Notes under the pieces: model-generated | The model's database searches: none | What the model was told of the DNA's origin: nothing | The model's input: only the letters and a program-made list of their open reading frames with translations | Source: Macrobrachium rosenbergii | Lineage: Eukaryota > Arthropoda > Malacostraca > Decapoda > Palaemonidae | Assembly: GCF_040412425.1 (NCBI RefSeq) | Contig: NC_089783.1 | Span: 33,516,625 to 33,580,624 of the forward strand | DNA: 64,000 nt | Direction of reading: 5' to 3' | Translations under genes and position numbers: made by a program | Part shown: piece after piece, positions 23,301 through 35,824 of the stretch | Layout: each line of letters begins with the position of its first letter | Numbering within the stretch: position 1 is the first letter of the stretch

Positions 23301-26300
23301 ACTGAAGGTTCTCTGGGTTGTTTAACATCTTTTACCTCTCATCTTTCCCTGTGATCTCTTTCCACATAGCTGTTCAATTTATTTTAAAAGAGGTGACAAC
23401 CAAGAGGGTTAAAGAAAATTCTTTCTTGGATATATAAAAATATGGAACTAGTTGAATCTTAGGATGGTAACTTAGTACATATATAATTTTATTTTAAAAA
23501 GGTAACAACCGAGGGATACATAGAAAATTCTTCCTATAGGGGGTTGGTGCCATTAGTGCACCTCATGCAGTGCACTGTAGGCATTACTTAAGGTTTCTTC
23601 CATCTTATTTTCCACTCTCTCCTAACAATTGATTCATTGTGCAGCTGCGAGCTTTTCTTCCTGTTATGCCTTTCAGACCTTTATACTGTCAGTTTCTGTT
23701 TCAGTGGCAAATGACATGACAGTTCAAAAATAAAAAATCTAAAAATGCTCATACATGAGTATTTTAATAGTTTTATCACAAAAAGTGCATTTAGTCATGA
23801 AAATGATAGGAAAATACAGTAACCAGTGAATATTTCGTAGTGAAAACTACTGTGAATGGGGTGAATTTTCCACAAATAATGTGTATATACATTCCACAGA
23901 GAAATCCATGAATACTACACAAGTCACGAGTCAGACGACAACTCACTGCAGTAAAATCAACCTTTGTGGTCTTATATAATTATTATAATATGAAAAATTG
24001 TAATCATTAATTTGAATATCACTAATACAGGAAAACAAATCCCTTACTTAGATATAGGTGTTCTGGTGTTGTTGCTATCCCAGGCAAGACAGTTCCCATT
24101 TGCTTCATCCCTCTCTTGTAACAAACTTATGAGACGCAATCATTCAAATTTCATGAGATGCAATCGTTCAAATTTCTCCCTCATAAAGGTAGTACCTCTC
24201 TTGCTTATGGCAATGAAATTGCATGAACACACTACACGGTAAGAAAATCCGAACAGGAAATGCATCACAAAGCACTAGGATATCGCCTGAACCAGAACCG
24301 CACACAAATTGAGATGGGTTATTGGTAAAACCTGACACTATGTTTGGAACTGTTATGTACTTATATAATTTCATATTTCCAAAAATATGCAGTAAAAATA
24401 TGTCAAGAAATATAAAATATTATATGTATACTATTTGGCATGGTACATCTGTGATATGACTATGACGAGTTCAAAATATCAAGATACATAAATATATACA
24501 GTATTTACTTTAATTGATATTTTTTCTTAGAAAACAAACAAGCTCTTAAAGCAGAAAATGGGTAGTTTTAGTAGGATACTGAAGTAAATTTCTCACTTTC
24601 TACTATCCAGAATTGGCAAGTCATACAGACATTGTATGACAATTTGTCGCTCAATGTTGCTCACAGGGCAATATTGCAGGGTGATATCAAGATACATAGA
24701 TACATATTTATAGCTGTATTATATTTTTTGAGAGAGAGTCAGTTTTTATCGTAGGTAATGTGTATTTTAGCAAGAAAGTAAAGTATATTTCTCACTTCCA
24801 CCTAAAAAGTCATACAGAATGTTTGCGAATATTTTTCGCTCAATGCCGCTCAAGTGCTGGTAAATGCGGTGAACAAAAATTTAGACATATCAGTCCAAAA
24901 CTTTAAAAAATTAAAAATCGATAATTCCTCAAAATTCTGTGATCAGCATGCCCCTTAAAATTATTATCTTCATTCAGGTTTACTTCAAGAACGTTCACCC
25001 AAAGTTCCCTGATGGTGGCAAGCTGAGTCAGTACATGGAAGCAATGTCCCTTGGAGAGACCATTGATGTCAGGGGTCCATCTGGCTTGCTTGAATACCAT
25101 GGTAATGGCACCTTTGCCATTAAACCAGATAAGAAATCCCCTCCCAATCTTGTCACAGCCAAAAAAGTCAACATGATCGCAGGTATGTCAATAATGTCTA
25201 TATTTACAATGTTTTTTTTATATCAAGGTTCATTAAATTATTTTTTATTTTTTAATAAGCGGTCTCTTCTTTCTGTATCCTTTACTCTGTTATTTCTTTT
25301 TGATGAACACCATATTAAAGCTTGAATTTCAAGCCAATGCCCCCTTTGGTGGGCTTGTTCTATATGAATATGGAATAATAATAATAGAGTAATAATAATA
25401 ATAATTTTCCTACCTGCTGTAATCAGGTTACAAGTATGAATGTTGAATGCTTTGCTAATATGGGTTAAGTCAAGTTGTAGAGGAAAGGTATGTTTAGCCA
25501 AGTGTTTTATGACTGTCATATTACATTCAACTTGTGACTCCTGCTAAGTTACTCTGCCATTGCTTTTGTCTCTCCTGTAAGAAATATGTCAAGACTTGAA
25601 GATTGGAGGTACAGAAAACTAATATCTTTCCTTAGTCAGGCTAAAATTGCTCAATGTAGGCTATAAAAAATGTCAAATAACAAGAAGAGGAAGTTTTGGA
25701 TTTATTGATGCTCTTTTCCAGTTAGAGGTAGGAAGAATGAAATTGACAATGGAAAAGCATGAAGTTTGAAAGTTGCATTTAAAAGCAAATAGTTCCGTTG
25801 CTGGGTGGGAAATTTGTATCAATACTGTATTTTACAATGAAAATGCGAATAAAATTAAGATACCTTGTTCATTTTGATCAAAAGCTACGTTTCTCTGAGT
25901 TCATTTTGACCAGAAACTATGTTACATGTGATTCATTTTGACCAGAGCTACATTACTTTGTGCGAACTTTGGCTTTTGTTCTTCGTGTTTTGGTTGCTCA
26001 TTTCTGAATGTTTTCATTTGAACCATACACTGAAAATTTTAACAGTGGAGCCACTGACGCACAGATTGACTTTAAAGTGAAAAAAAGTATTGATGTCATT
26101 AAAGATTATTACAGCATTGTTATTAACACAACTTAGCTTGGTGTGAGCTAATTTGTCATTGAAGGATAGAAAGATGATGAAAGCCCAGAAACTGAAAAAT
26201 TAAGCAAGAAAAAGTGACTGCCGATATAGCATGAAAAAGCAGTCAGTAAAAACTTCTGTGGCCTTTGTATGCCTTCTTTTAGAAGTAGTATGTAATGTGA

Positions 26301-28632
26301 TATCAGGGAAGAGATATCAAGATATACATTGTGGTTTATGATTTTTGTGTACATACAGCTTTGGAAAATACACTTCAGTCAGTCTTGTTTCCGTGGGGTT
26401 TAAAAATCGATCTTTTTTGTGCCATAATTATCAAAGGTCACATGTGTTAGGAACTCATTGTAACTCAGCATTTATGAAAACAAATGCCACGTTATTTTCG
26501 TGGAGTTTCTATCCCAGTGTAACCCTTTTTGATAAATACTTTAGTTTATGACACATTAAGGATAAATAGGAAAGTTTCCCCATCTGGTAAGGAGATAAAA
26601 CTGGAAAAATGAATAGTTTATGACACATTAAGGATAAATAGGAAAGTTTCCCCATCTGGTAAGGAGATAAAACTGGAAAAATGAACTCTTCCAGTAACAT
26701 GGCTAAGAAACGACAGCAATATGCTTGCATGTCCTGGGCAAAATAAAAAGAGGGTTGACCTTTCACCAGATTTTGAGACAGCTAGCCGGATTTACTTGAA
26801 GGTTTTTTTTATTGTAAATATTGTTTAAATTGCTGCCTCCCTTTATATTTTATCATACTCTAAGTCAGTTGTAAGGCCAAGAAATCATGGGAAAATGTGG
26901 TAAATTAAGATTTAACCACATAAAAGTTCAGGCAAGAAGAGTACAGGACAGAAGAGATTGTAAAGAACTTGTTCAAATTTAACCCCATGAAAGAAACAGG
27001 ATGATAATGTTTTTTCTTCATGCAGGTGGCACAGGAATTACTCCAATGTTGCAGTTGATCAGACACGTTGCACGCAGTGAAAGTGATAAGACTCATTTGG
27101 CACTCTTGTTTGCCAACCAAACTGAGGCAGATATACTCCTCAGACATGAGTTGGAGGAAGTCTTATCACAACACCCAGATAAATTCAAGTTGTGGTATAC
27201 TGTTGATCGTCCTGAATCGGGTAAGTTAGAATTTTAGAGGGTACAGGTTGCTGTTTGATTCTTAAGATTATTTTATGTGATTTGGTGTCGCTAGGTAATT
27301 GTGTTGTATGCTTGCATGAAACTGTAAACTATTGCCAAAGTACACTTAGTTTGTTCTGTTGCAACCCCACTCTCTCTTATTTGTCTCATTCTTGGTTTAA
27401 ATGTTCCTTGACTCTCTGCTGTTTCCTCAAACAGAAAGATGATTAGCAGTAGCATGATGCTTGTGCCACATGGAGCCTTAGGTACCCCATCAATCATCTG
27501 CTTTACTTTTCACGCATAACTATTAACAGTTGAGCAGAATTCTCCAAGCTTTTCCCTCCAAAAGAGGCTTGCCTTCATCCATAATTCAGTTATTCTTATG
27601 TAATTTATCTTTTCAGCTTTTTCCATTCAATTTTCATTATCAGCAATAAAAGTGTGATTTATACACTTGAGTCTAGTTATGTTGGCAATTTCTGTTCTCT
27701 GGATCACTGGTCTTGCAGTTAGCAACTAATAATTGTCATTTTTGGTTGTAGTATATGCAGTGAGTAAGAATGACTGTCCTGACTGCCTTGTGTAGTATTT
27801 TTTAAGCTTGCAATTTTTGCAACTATTGTTTTGGGCATTTGTTTTGGGCATTATCTTCCAAGAAAGATGAATTTTTACAGTTTTTGCATTATTATTCCTT
27901 AATATGTTTCCTGCATAGTTTTGTGTACAAACACCACCCTACTTACGAACATTCAACTTACAAACATTCTGAGATAAAAACAAATGGGATTGCAAATTAA
28001 AATTGTGTTTAGAGCATTCCCCTTTGCCACCCGCAAGTTCAAATTTTGTTTTGCAAACCTATTCTGTACATACAGTACTGCATGTACAGTGTATTTTGTT
28101 GTAGGATGAAAAACTTACCGTGCTGTATTGATTTTATATCATACTTTACTTCAGTAGTCATGAAGAGCACAGTAGTAGCCCAATTTATAAGCAATTCAGC
28201 ATACGAATGGTAGTCCGGAACGTAACTCGTTTGTAAGTAGGGTGGTGTCTGTACTCAATTTGGTGGATTTTGGTATATATTGGGTAAGAATATTTATGAA
28301 TATCAAAATTTTATACAGTAAACCCCTCATATTTGTGGGGGATGCATATATATGTTCCACAGAGAAATCTGTAAATAGGTGAGTCCGCGAATTGTGAGAC
28401 TGTACTGTATAGTTTTTTCTTGTTATATTTTATACTGTCTAGTTTTTCTTTTTATATAGGTTGGAAGTACAGCAATGGCTTTGTAAGTGCTGAAATGATT
28501 TCGGAACACCTTTTTCCACCTTCTGACGACACGCTGGTGTTGATGTGTGGTCCCCCACCGATGATCAACTTTGCTTGTATTCCAAACCTTGACAAACTTG
28601 GATATTCACCCAGTATGAGGTTTGCCTATTAA
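14343..28632 (+). CDS. CYB5R: NADH-cytochrome b5 reductase (CYB5R2/3 type), six coding exons
   Basis: Coding exons are 14343-14357 (proposed), 20288-20489, 23136-23254, 24978-25182, 27026-27220 and 28460-28632. All have AG acceptors and GT donors, and the phases fit to give 302 residues, close to the 301 of human CYB5R3. Residues 6-22 form a hydrophobic anchor. [20 protein letters not shown] follows at about residues 44-63. The FAD-binding RPYT motif is at 93-96, the nucleotide-binding GGTGITP at 181-187, and CGPPPM at 275-280. The enzyme passes electrons from NADH to cytochrome b5 on ER or outer mitochondrial membranes, serving fatty acid desaturation and sterol synthesis. All key motifs are intact. 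Introns are repeat-filled. Exons 2-6 are very secure; the first exon is an inference. The paralogue (R2 versus R3) cannot be fixed. Confidence 0.93.
14725..17945. mobile_element. Ancient element with long inverted ends, probably DIRS-like, in CYB5R intron 1
   Basis: About 110 bp at 14727-14840 matches, inverted, 17830-17942. Paired blocks include agctggtc, cagctt/aagctg, tgcctgctca-ctgactg and caaaccca/ccctac. Identity is roughly 70% by eye. The DNA between has no intact ORF and no motif I can name with certainty. Size and long inverted ends suggest a decayed DIRS-type insertion, but this is an inference. A family A retroposon sits inside it. Confidence 0.4.
15682..15911. repeat. Family A SINE-like retroposon, partly deleted
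   Basis: It begins at cactgtaggcattacttaagg and runs to ggcctaaatttt, with the standard inner blocks (cccctagctgcaaccc-like, ctcctaataattgtttcatagtgcaactg). The segment tgaatgacctcataggtccca is missing near the end, so it is internally deleted. Confidence 0.75.
19320..19534. mobile_element. MITE, family with TACAGGCAGTCCC ends (copy 2)
   Basis: Inverted ends tacaggcagtcccttgtta and the complement of taactggggactgtctgta are flanked by TA. It shares the interior with the copy at 12043-12281, including the tcggtgcctgtctagtgacg block. It lies in CYB5R intron 1 and is non-coding. Confidence 0.82.
19720..20045. repeat. Dispersed repeat with ATT microsatellite and possible LINE-derived end
   Basis: It starts in an attattatt run, then has ccatagaggccactgacttgaaattcaagcttcc, which recurs near 33690 and resembles the stretch near 25320. 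On the minus strand (20026-19844) a short ORF contains a [11 protein letters not shown] segment, like the C-terminal tail of non-LTR retrotransposon proteins. The link is weak, and the repeat class is uncertain. Confidence 0.4.
20600..20655. repeat. Family A retroposon fragment cut at a TTAA-bounded element
   Basis: The head of family A (ctgtagcggggctagtgccgtcagtgcacctcatgc-type sequence) is recognisable for about 55 bases. It stops exactly where the TTAA-bounded element begins at 20656. The rest of the family is not found after the element's right TTAA. Confidence 0.6.
20656..22861. mobile_element. piggyBac-like non-autonomous element built of tandem units
   Basis: The element is bounded by TTAA at 20656-20659 and 22858-22861. 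Its ends are short inverted repeats: TTAACCCTtaAacGCC at the left against TTAACCCTctAatGCC read from the right. TTAA targets and CCC-starting ends are typical of piggyBac-type elements. The interior is non-coding and mostly a tandem array. It sits in intron 2 of the reductase gene. Confidence 0.65.
20749..22640. repeat. Five diverged tandem units of about 360-390 bp
   Basis: The unit start (ttcaaccttcggtcaacttt and variants) is found at about 20749, 21129, 21490, 21876 and 22256. Each unit carries gcaattgtaagctaaaac, tctagtaatattcaatc, agtctctagcacaatatttcg and tggttgtagcttttatcag. Divergence grows toward the right; the last unit is truncated and degraded. Confidence 0.9.
23539..23718. repeat. 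Family A retroposon fragment in CYB5R intron 3
   Basis: It shows the head (gtgccattagtgcacctcatgc), then jumps from the ttaaggtttctt block to the catcttattttccac block, skipping the middle. The family end is lost after ttctgtttcagtg. Confidence 0.7.
23820..24900. repeat. Dispersed repeat region with two-copy internal duplication of about 210 bp
   Basis: A segment near 23870-23920 (cacaaataatgtgtat, ttccacagagaaatcc) resembles one at 28316-28412. Within it, the block from caagatacataaatat to gctcaatg occurs at about 24480-24655 and again at about 24686-24850, giving a diverged tandem duplication of about 205-210 bp. It ends just before the acceptor of the exon at 24978. Confidence 0.5.
25868..25963 (+). 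repeat. Three tandem 32-bp units in CYB5R intron 4
   Basis: ttcattttga starts at 25868, 25900 and 25932, each followed by a diverged ccaga-ctac block. The unit length is exactly 32 bp. No coding role. Confidence 0.85.
26542..26685 (+). repeat. Perfect 72-bp tandem duplication in CYB5R intron 4
   Basis: The 72 bases starting at 26542 (tagtttatgacacattaagg...) are repeated with no difference seen at 26614-26685. The perfect identity makes it recent or an assembly duplication. Confidence 0.93.
27925..28254. mobile_element. MITE, family with ACCCTACTTACGAAC ends (copy 1)
   Basis: Inverted ends: acaccaccctacttacgaac at the left and the complement of gtaagtagggtggtgtct at the right. The interior has runs of tacagtactg-type sequence. 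It is about 330 bp, non-coding, and lies in CYB5R intron 5. Two relatives are at 30945 and 35825. Confidence 0.8.
28316..28412. repeat. Fragment of dispersed repeat near exon 6 of CYB5R
   Basis: The block cagtaaacccctcatatttg, a ttccacagagaaatctg segment and gagtccgcgaattgtgag resemble the repeat in intron 3 near 23870. It ends about 50 bp before the acceptor of the last exon. Confidence 0.5.
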
Positions 28633-29313
28633 ACTGAGAGGAGTATATAAACAGTATTCTGTAAAGCTTGGCTGTTACTAACAAAGGTAGGATTAAGGAT
28701 GTAAGCTCTTTCTGGTGGATTTCGATGTGCTTTTGTCCACTGGAAAAAATGGGAAGACATTAGTAACAAGACATGAACAAAATGAAATGGTTTTCGACAA
28801 AGCACAGTTGGCCCTTTATGTATGCAACCATGCGGTTTTCAGCTCCCTTCTTCCTTTATATTATAGCCGGATTTCACAGCTGCTAATCTAACATGCCATA
28901 TTGCCATATGTACTTTTAACCCGCTGTAAGTTACATTACAAGTGCAGTTTGTACGTTTATAAATACAGTAAATACATTTTAAATATACTTTAAAAAATAC
29001 CAACATAAAATGTTTGCACAGTAAAAAATACCACCATAAAATGTTTGCAGAGTAAACTGTCAGCACCAAAAACAGTCACCTGTAAACAACAAATTGTCTT
29101 GATAATTGCCCCAGTATATTTAGTTATTTGCAGTTCGCATCTAACAAAAAACATTAGTACAGCACGGGAGGATGTTTATATATGTTGTCTTATTTTATGA
29201 CAAGTTGGCTTCATAGGATTATATATATGTGTTTGTAGTACTCCTATTTTCAACGTGTGGATCCACATTTATGGGTGGAAGAAAAAGAGAAGAGAGGAGT
29301 AAGAACAATCTTA

Positions 29314-29397
<84 letters not shown>

Positions 29398-30944
29398 GAT
29401 TGTGACTCCTTTTAATTTGAAGAGACTTATTTATGGCATCAATTGAATTTTTGTCTTTGCAATAACAAGTACAGTAGGAGAGATACAGTATATGTATTAC
29501 ACACATATGCTAGTACACATACCATTTTGTTGATATTATTGCTGCCTCTAGTATTATTGGATTGCAATTTGAGATATTTCATTTGATTAGTGACTTGCCT
29601 AAGTTTAACATTTATGAAAGGTATGCTGGTGTAAATATTATTTTCAGTTGATACTCAAGCAATTCGTTGCAAGTCTAGTTGACAGCTCTGTAAGTTAGGT
29701 GTTGGACTTATCTTGAGTTTACATTTATGTTAGACCTGAATTTGTAAATTATGTTGATGTATAAAACTTTGAGCTGCTGAAACAGAGACTTTTTCATATG
29801 AAAATGTTTCTCTGTCTCCTTTTTACATGAGTAAAAATTTTGCATGTGTTGTTTTTCTAGCACAGAAGGAATAGTTAGTAAAGATCAGGCTGTATACAAC
29901 AAAAGTTATTTTATACTAATACTAATATTAGGACTTTCTGTTTAACTGTTAGTCCGTAATAATGACAATTTAGTCATTAATTCTTTATGCCTTCCTTCAG
30001 TTTTATGGCATGGACCTTGAAACCATAGTGATGAAACCCTATTTTTTTATCATTTATTTATTTATGGTTAATAAATTGTATTGTAAGAATTAAGTTTGTA
30101 TATTGCATATGTAAAGACACTGTTGTTCTCATCAAAATGATAAAGTATAATGCTTTATGCATATTTTCTTGGGAGGCAACGTTGACTAAGTTGCATGGGA
30201 CATTCAACCACAAAAGTAATGCTTCTCATATAGCACAGTATGTGTTTTGCCTTTTTTCTATTTTCAATTTTTCAATATTTTTAATTATAAAACTTAAGTA
30301 CGTGTCTTGTTTGTAGATGCTGGAGGAGATATTTTTTGGCATATCTCGTTACGTACATTAAATTTTCCGTGCATTAAGTTTTCCCAAAATACCGTGAAGA
30401 GACAGATTCATGAACAAAAAGTTTGCAAAAACAAGGGCCAACTGTAGTTTATTGTTTTTCATCATAGAATAATGCATACAAAAAGTGTACTTTTTGTTAT
30501 GTGCAATTATTATCAGAATAAGTGTCACAAAAGTGAATTTACTATTGAGGCACTGATTTTGGTATTCTTACTACCAGCATTAGCCTTTTAGTTGACCTGA
30601 TTAACATCTTTCACAAGTAGCAAAAGTTGTAGCGTTGATTAGTTGAATACTACTCTGCTACGTAAACTATCCTTTGTTATTTTGCAATTAAATATTGTAG
30701 AGTAAGTCACCGGCAATTGTCAGAACACTAGAGTGGAGTTGGTCAAATATGTAATGTATTTCTGATATGGAGTGCACTTACTGTCTGACAAAAGTATATT
30801 AGCTTGAGATTTGCTGGAAGCTGGTGAGTTTTTGATTTATCAGATGTTGAGTGGAGTTTGTTTCAGGCTTCAGCACTTGTAATATATTTCTTGTAGAATT
30901 GTAAAATGCTGATTTGTAATTCTTATCAGATAGTGATGGTAATA
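28633..30944 (+). other. 3' untranslated/flanking region of CYB5R with TC microsatellite
   Basis: No second gene is visible. A long TC repeat occupies 29316-29393. AATAAA-like sites occur (for example near 30069), but the real polyadenylation site cannot be chosen. Repetitive-residue ORFs here come from the microsatellite. Confidence 0.5.
29316..29393 (+). repeat. (TC)n microsatellite
   Basis: An uninterrupted tc dinucleotide run of about 78 bases downstream of the reductase stop codon. Confidence 0.97.
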
Positions 30945-31288
30945 TAGACGCTACCCTACATACGGAAGAGTTACGTTCCGAACGGCCGTTCATATCTTGC
31001 ATTGTTTGTAAATTGGTCTTCATGCCTATTTAAGTACAGTATGATATAATTCAGTACAGTACTGTACATTTTTTCATCCTAAAACACAAAACAGTACTGT
31101 ACACATTATATATAGTACTGTATTTTATAGAGCACAGTACTTTATTAATGTAAATACATGAAACCTAAGTAAATTGTAAAGATAATAAAGTTGTTTCTTA
31201 CCGAACACAATTTTAATTTATGGTCACGTTTGTTTGTACAGTATCTGAATGTTCATTACTTGAATGTTCGTAAGTAGGGTAGTATCTG
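30945..31288. mobile_element. MITE, family with ACCCTACTTACGAAC ends (copy 2)
   Basis: It starts gacgctaccctacatacg and ends with the inverted ttcgtaagtagggtagtatc. It shares the gttccgaacggccgtt block and the ggtcttcatgcctatttaag block with copy 3 at 35825. Confidence 0.8.
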
Positions 31289-33660
31289 TGTAAAGAATTG
31301 CTGGTATCTTTGACGGATTACAAACATCCAAGGAATTCGATTGGCTTGTGTAGATAAAACTGGGTGACCAGATCTGTAACTAATGTATATTTGTGGTATG
31401 ACTAAATATCTGTAACCCCTGTTGATGATGGGCAAATTATTTTTAATAGTTCAGAGAGATTACTGTCATTGTCAGTATGATAACCAGATTGAGTCTATTT
31501 GTTTGGTTGAGGGCTTACAGCCTGTAAAAATACCATAGTTACTGTTTGCTTTAGCTATACTGTATGAAGAAAAGTGTAAAATGTAATAAAAAAGTTCTGA
31601 GTTTCTTTGTATGTATTTTAAGATGACACCCTCTTTTTCCTTATTGAATCGTAGAGTAGAAATGGGTTACTTCTCATGCACGTAGTACACTAACAAATTT
31701 CTTGCGTAGTTTTGCCTTGTTTATAGTGGTATGGAATATTAAGTAAGCAGTAGTACTTGTATAGCAGTTAGGTTTGCAGACAGAATTTTCGACTTCCAGT
31801 TTGGCTTAGAAACTTCATCAGATTGACTTATTTGTTCCTTTGATAAATTTATATGTTGTGTGAAATGGTTAAAATTCTTTCATTAGTAATAAAGAGTAGT
31901 AAAACTTCCATTATTATTTGTAAACTAGGTAAAAATAGGTATGTATGAAAGATAAATTTCCCAGTATAATGAAAGGTAGTAAATCTTGAATTGGAAGTGA
32001 AAAGTGCCAGAAATGTTGATTAACTTTGGTACTAATAAAGTATGAAAATCATCAGCCATGAATGCCAAAGGCAGTGATATTAAGTCAGCACATTTAGAAA
32101 AAAAACAATACATTTACTGTACTGCTCATCTGTTGGCACATTACAGACTGATGATTATTGAAAGGATGCTGGTACAAAAGATTTTGTCTTCAGGGAACGG
32201 AATTACTGTACTGCTACAAATTCATCAGAATTTTCTTGAAAATTCCTTTATTCAACAAATTATGAAATGGTATGAGTATTGAAATACGTTGGACTCTGCT
32301 TGCATAGATATTAAGGGACATTGTGTTTCTGACAAAGCAGGTAAAGCTGCATTGGTTGACTAACAGCAGCTGTATTCTCACTGGTCACTTCAGGTGCAGC
32401 TTTGTTGCACAATGGAGCTCCATTTCTTTTGACTTTTTGGCAGTCAGTATATGTGACTTCCTCAATTTCTTCTTTAAAAAGGGTCCCAGGTAGGACACAC
32501 TTGATTTGGATTCCTGTCCGAGATGGGGAACCAGAGTTCTTTAAATCTTAGAGTACTCTGGGGCAAGGCCCTGTCATCTTCGACATTACTTTTTCTGGGA
32601 TATACAGGTGGCTGCTGGAGTTGTTCTTTCCTTGTTCATATACGTGACCAAGAAGCTGACGTTTCTGGGTGGGAGATCCACACCAGTCTCTGTGTAAAAG
32701 AAGTTTGTATTCTCATAGGAAAGAATCAGTTTTTACAAAGATAATTCTTCATTTCGCCCAGATACACCAGCATTGTTTTATGAAGTCCAGTACTGTACAT
32801 TCCAATTTTTAGGAATATACAGTAATACTGAATCAGCATGATTTCAATAATGTCAGTATGAGCAGTTTTCCAACAACACTGCATAAATACATTGTTTGTT
32901 ATCAAAGTTGTTTGGAAGACTTGCAGACTTCCAGCTTTAAAATCAACTACACAGTCCAACAATGATTTATTACATTTGGAGACAGCCAATTATAACTGTC
33001 ATGAGTTGAGTAAACAAGGTTGGACCTTTTAACTGGGAGATAGCAACTTAAAGGTGACCAATAAAAAGTAAATGTTAAATAATTTATTAACCATATAAAA
33101 TTATATTCAACATGAGATTGTGCACTAAAGCATTCTGAATGGTTGTCATTCAACAAAACTACATATAGCTACATCTTTGGTTTGGAATGATATAAAATGA
33201 CTTAATATATAAAAATAGTGCTAATAGGATGCTCGTTATCACATACTGGACGGATGCATTATTCTGACGTGAGAATCACAGGCAAAAATCAATTTTTTTT
33301 TTTCAGAACATACTCATTTTAAATACTAATGTCATTACTTGTGTAGTAGGGGAACCAAATTCTGAATCGGTAATTAGAAACTCGGAGAGCTGTGCTTACA
33401 TTGTTAGTTGTGTTATCCCAAAACAGAGACCCCTGTCTCACCTGTTAAATGACTTTCCTCCACTTTGAAGGAGGGTGGTGTACCTAAATATCTCTGCCAA
33501 CCAGAGAGAAAAGTGGTTACTGATACCATAATACTATCTTGTCTATTTGGAATCTGCATGTCTACAGTGAAGACTCAAACAAAGGACGATCCTATAATAT
33601 GTGCCCTAAAAAAAACATCATGAAACTTCCAAACATAAAATATTTATTCCTTATTATTTC
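31289..33660. other. Intergenic stretch, no gene seen
   Basis: No exon with conserved translation was found. The part at 32300-32740 is less AT-rich and may be a decayed mobile element, but no motif could be named. Confidence 0.5.
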
Positions 33661-33790
33661 AGATGATGAAGAACCCTATTCATATGGATCAAGCCCACAA
33701 GGCCATTGACTTGAAATCCACACTAACAAAGAATATAGTGTTCATATGGAAGTAAGATGGGGAGAGCTGTACAAGTGAATGTACAGTAGT
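33661..33790. repeat. Dispersed repeat fragment (gacttgaaat family)
   Basis: It shares the aaccctattcatatgg and ggccattgacttgaaatcca blocks with sequence near 19790 and 25320. It is short, non-coding and of unknown class. Confidence 0.45.
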
Positions 33791-33917
33791 GGAAAAGAGC
33801 TTTTGATGCTGGTAACATGGGTTCACTTCATAAGATAAAAGTATAGCACCTTCGATAGAGAACTAATTGCTGTACATCTCAGCACCAGACAATTCAGACA
33901 CTCTCCACCTTATGTCC

Positions 33918-34208
33918 AGCCCCGTAGGGAGGTAGTGCTGCAGTGTATACATTACTTACAGTTATTTGCAACATCCCTTCAGCCCCTAGCTGCAACCCCT
34001 TCATTCCTTTTACTGTATCTCTGTTCATATTATCTTTCTTTCATCTTACTTTCCACCTTCTCCTAACAATTGAACCATAGTGCAACTGCGAGGTTTTCCT
34101 CCTGTTACACCTTTCAGAGATTTTTACTGTAAATTTCTGTTTAAGCACTGAATGACCTCATAGGTCCCAGCACTTTGCCTTTGGCCTAAATTCTCTATGT
34201 TCTGTTCT
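33918..34208. repeat. Family A SINE-like retroposon, nearly full
   Basis: It runs from the ccccgtagggaggtagtgctg head, through the agcccctagctgcaacccc and ctcctaacaattgaaccatagtgc blocks, to gcctttggcctaaattc. No target duplication was recognised. Confidence 0.8.
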
Positions 34209-35824
34209 ATTCTACCATCCTGCTGAACCATCAGCCACTCATACACACCCCTTCGACAGCATCATCTTTTGGTGATCACCAAAGTCATGTGCACCATAGC
34301 CATTCTAGACAAGTTGAATAGTGTAAAAACCCGAGTAAGGAAAATCTGTGATGCCAACTGGTGGTGATGCATTGAGCCACATAAGAATTGTGGTTATTAT
34401 ACAGATTCCATAAACGAAACACCAAATACCAATAGACAATAAATGATGAGTGACTACAAGTGAAAGACAAAAAACAGTGCTCGGCAAAAACTTGACAAAG
34501 TGATAAGCTTCACGTAAAGTTCTGCCCACATGCAGAGAAAGTAACAAAATGAGTTGTACTGGGTGAAACAGGGCCCTCTTCAGATGTTTGTCATTTGCCT
34601 AACTATAACCACTTAGTGTGCTTCTGATAAACAATTCAGTACCTGGTCTCTCCTCTTAGGTTAACACTAAATCTTATGAGAAGTGTCAGTATGTTCCTTG
34701 CATGATTACACAATAGTTGTGAATGCAGCATGTGAAGGAATATTACATTTATATGTCTATGATATATTGGCCACTAGCAAAACCTATTGCTCATTGTCCT
34801 ATGATAAAATCTGCTTTCTTCTCTGAGAAATTCATTTTGACCTGTAAAAAAATGCTTCACAAAAAATATCAAGAAAAAGAATATATCTGGATAAAATACA
34901 CTTTAAAAAATTAAACTCCACGTTAACACAGCACTGTAAATACCTTCGCCATCCACGAACACATACTATGAGGGCCTCTGAAAACTGAGGTTTAATATAT
35001 TAAAACAGACACATAAGTGCTTTTAAGCATCTTCCAGCCACAAATCAAATATATAAATTCACTTTAAAAAACCTGAATACAAAACCTTGCGTGAACCCAT
35101 ACCCTTTCTAGGAGACTTAACATTTTGCATGTGCTTTTTTCCCTGCACATGGGGACATACTGTGTTTATTATTTAGAACATGAACCCCATATGAATAGGG
35201 TTCGTGTTCTGAATAATAATAATACTTACTGGGAACAACCTTTTTTTGAAGTATGTAGTGTAATGTTAAGAGCACTGATCCCAGACATTATGGTCACAGC
35301 CATGTCTACTTTCAGGCTAATTGTGAATGGCAACCATTTTAAATTACCAGACATTTATTATTTTTACTGTAAAAATGAGAAAAATATTAATGTTGAAATG
35401 GTAATGTTAACAAGTAGTGTACGAGTGTGCTAAATTAAATTTATTGTATTCAGACAAGTGTGCATTATTACAACTAAACGTCTGTAATCATTAGTACTGT
35501 AATCTAATTCTGGGATCATTAAGTCTTAATTCAATAAAACAAATTCAATATTACTTCAAAGACATACAAAGAATGCTCTCATTAAGTCTTACACTTCAGA
35601 TTAGGTCTCCGAAATATTTAGAACAAGTAGAATTACCATAAGCTACCCAGATGTTATTCCTGCAAAGGCTTCTGCAAGGCCCAATGAAAATGTAACAGAG
35701 AAACTTATGATCTATTAAAATAATAAACTGAGTGTATTTCTACTGAGTGCCTGAGTTTCGTCATACTTGCCTACTAAATGAGAAAGTACTGTATAAAATA
35801 TTTTTAAGTAGTACAGCTATGACT
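34209..35824. other. Intergenic stretch, no gene seen
   Basis: AT-rich, with no supported coding or RNA feature. A short ccatatgaatagggttcgtg followed by an ataataata run near 35190 belongs to the same microsatellite-linked repeat seen at 25340 and 33670. Confidence 0.5.

Noticed and set aside
29219..29506. ORF with an Arg/Glu run
   Set aside because: It is a translation of the TC microsatellite in the CYB5R 3' flank.
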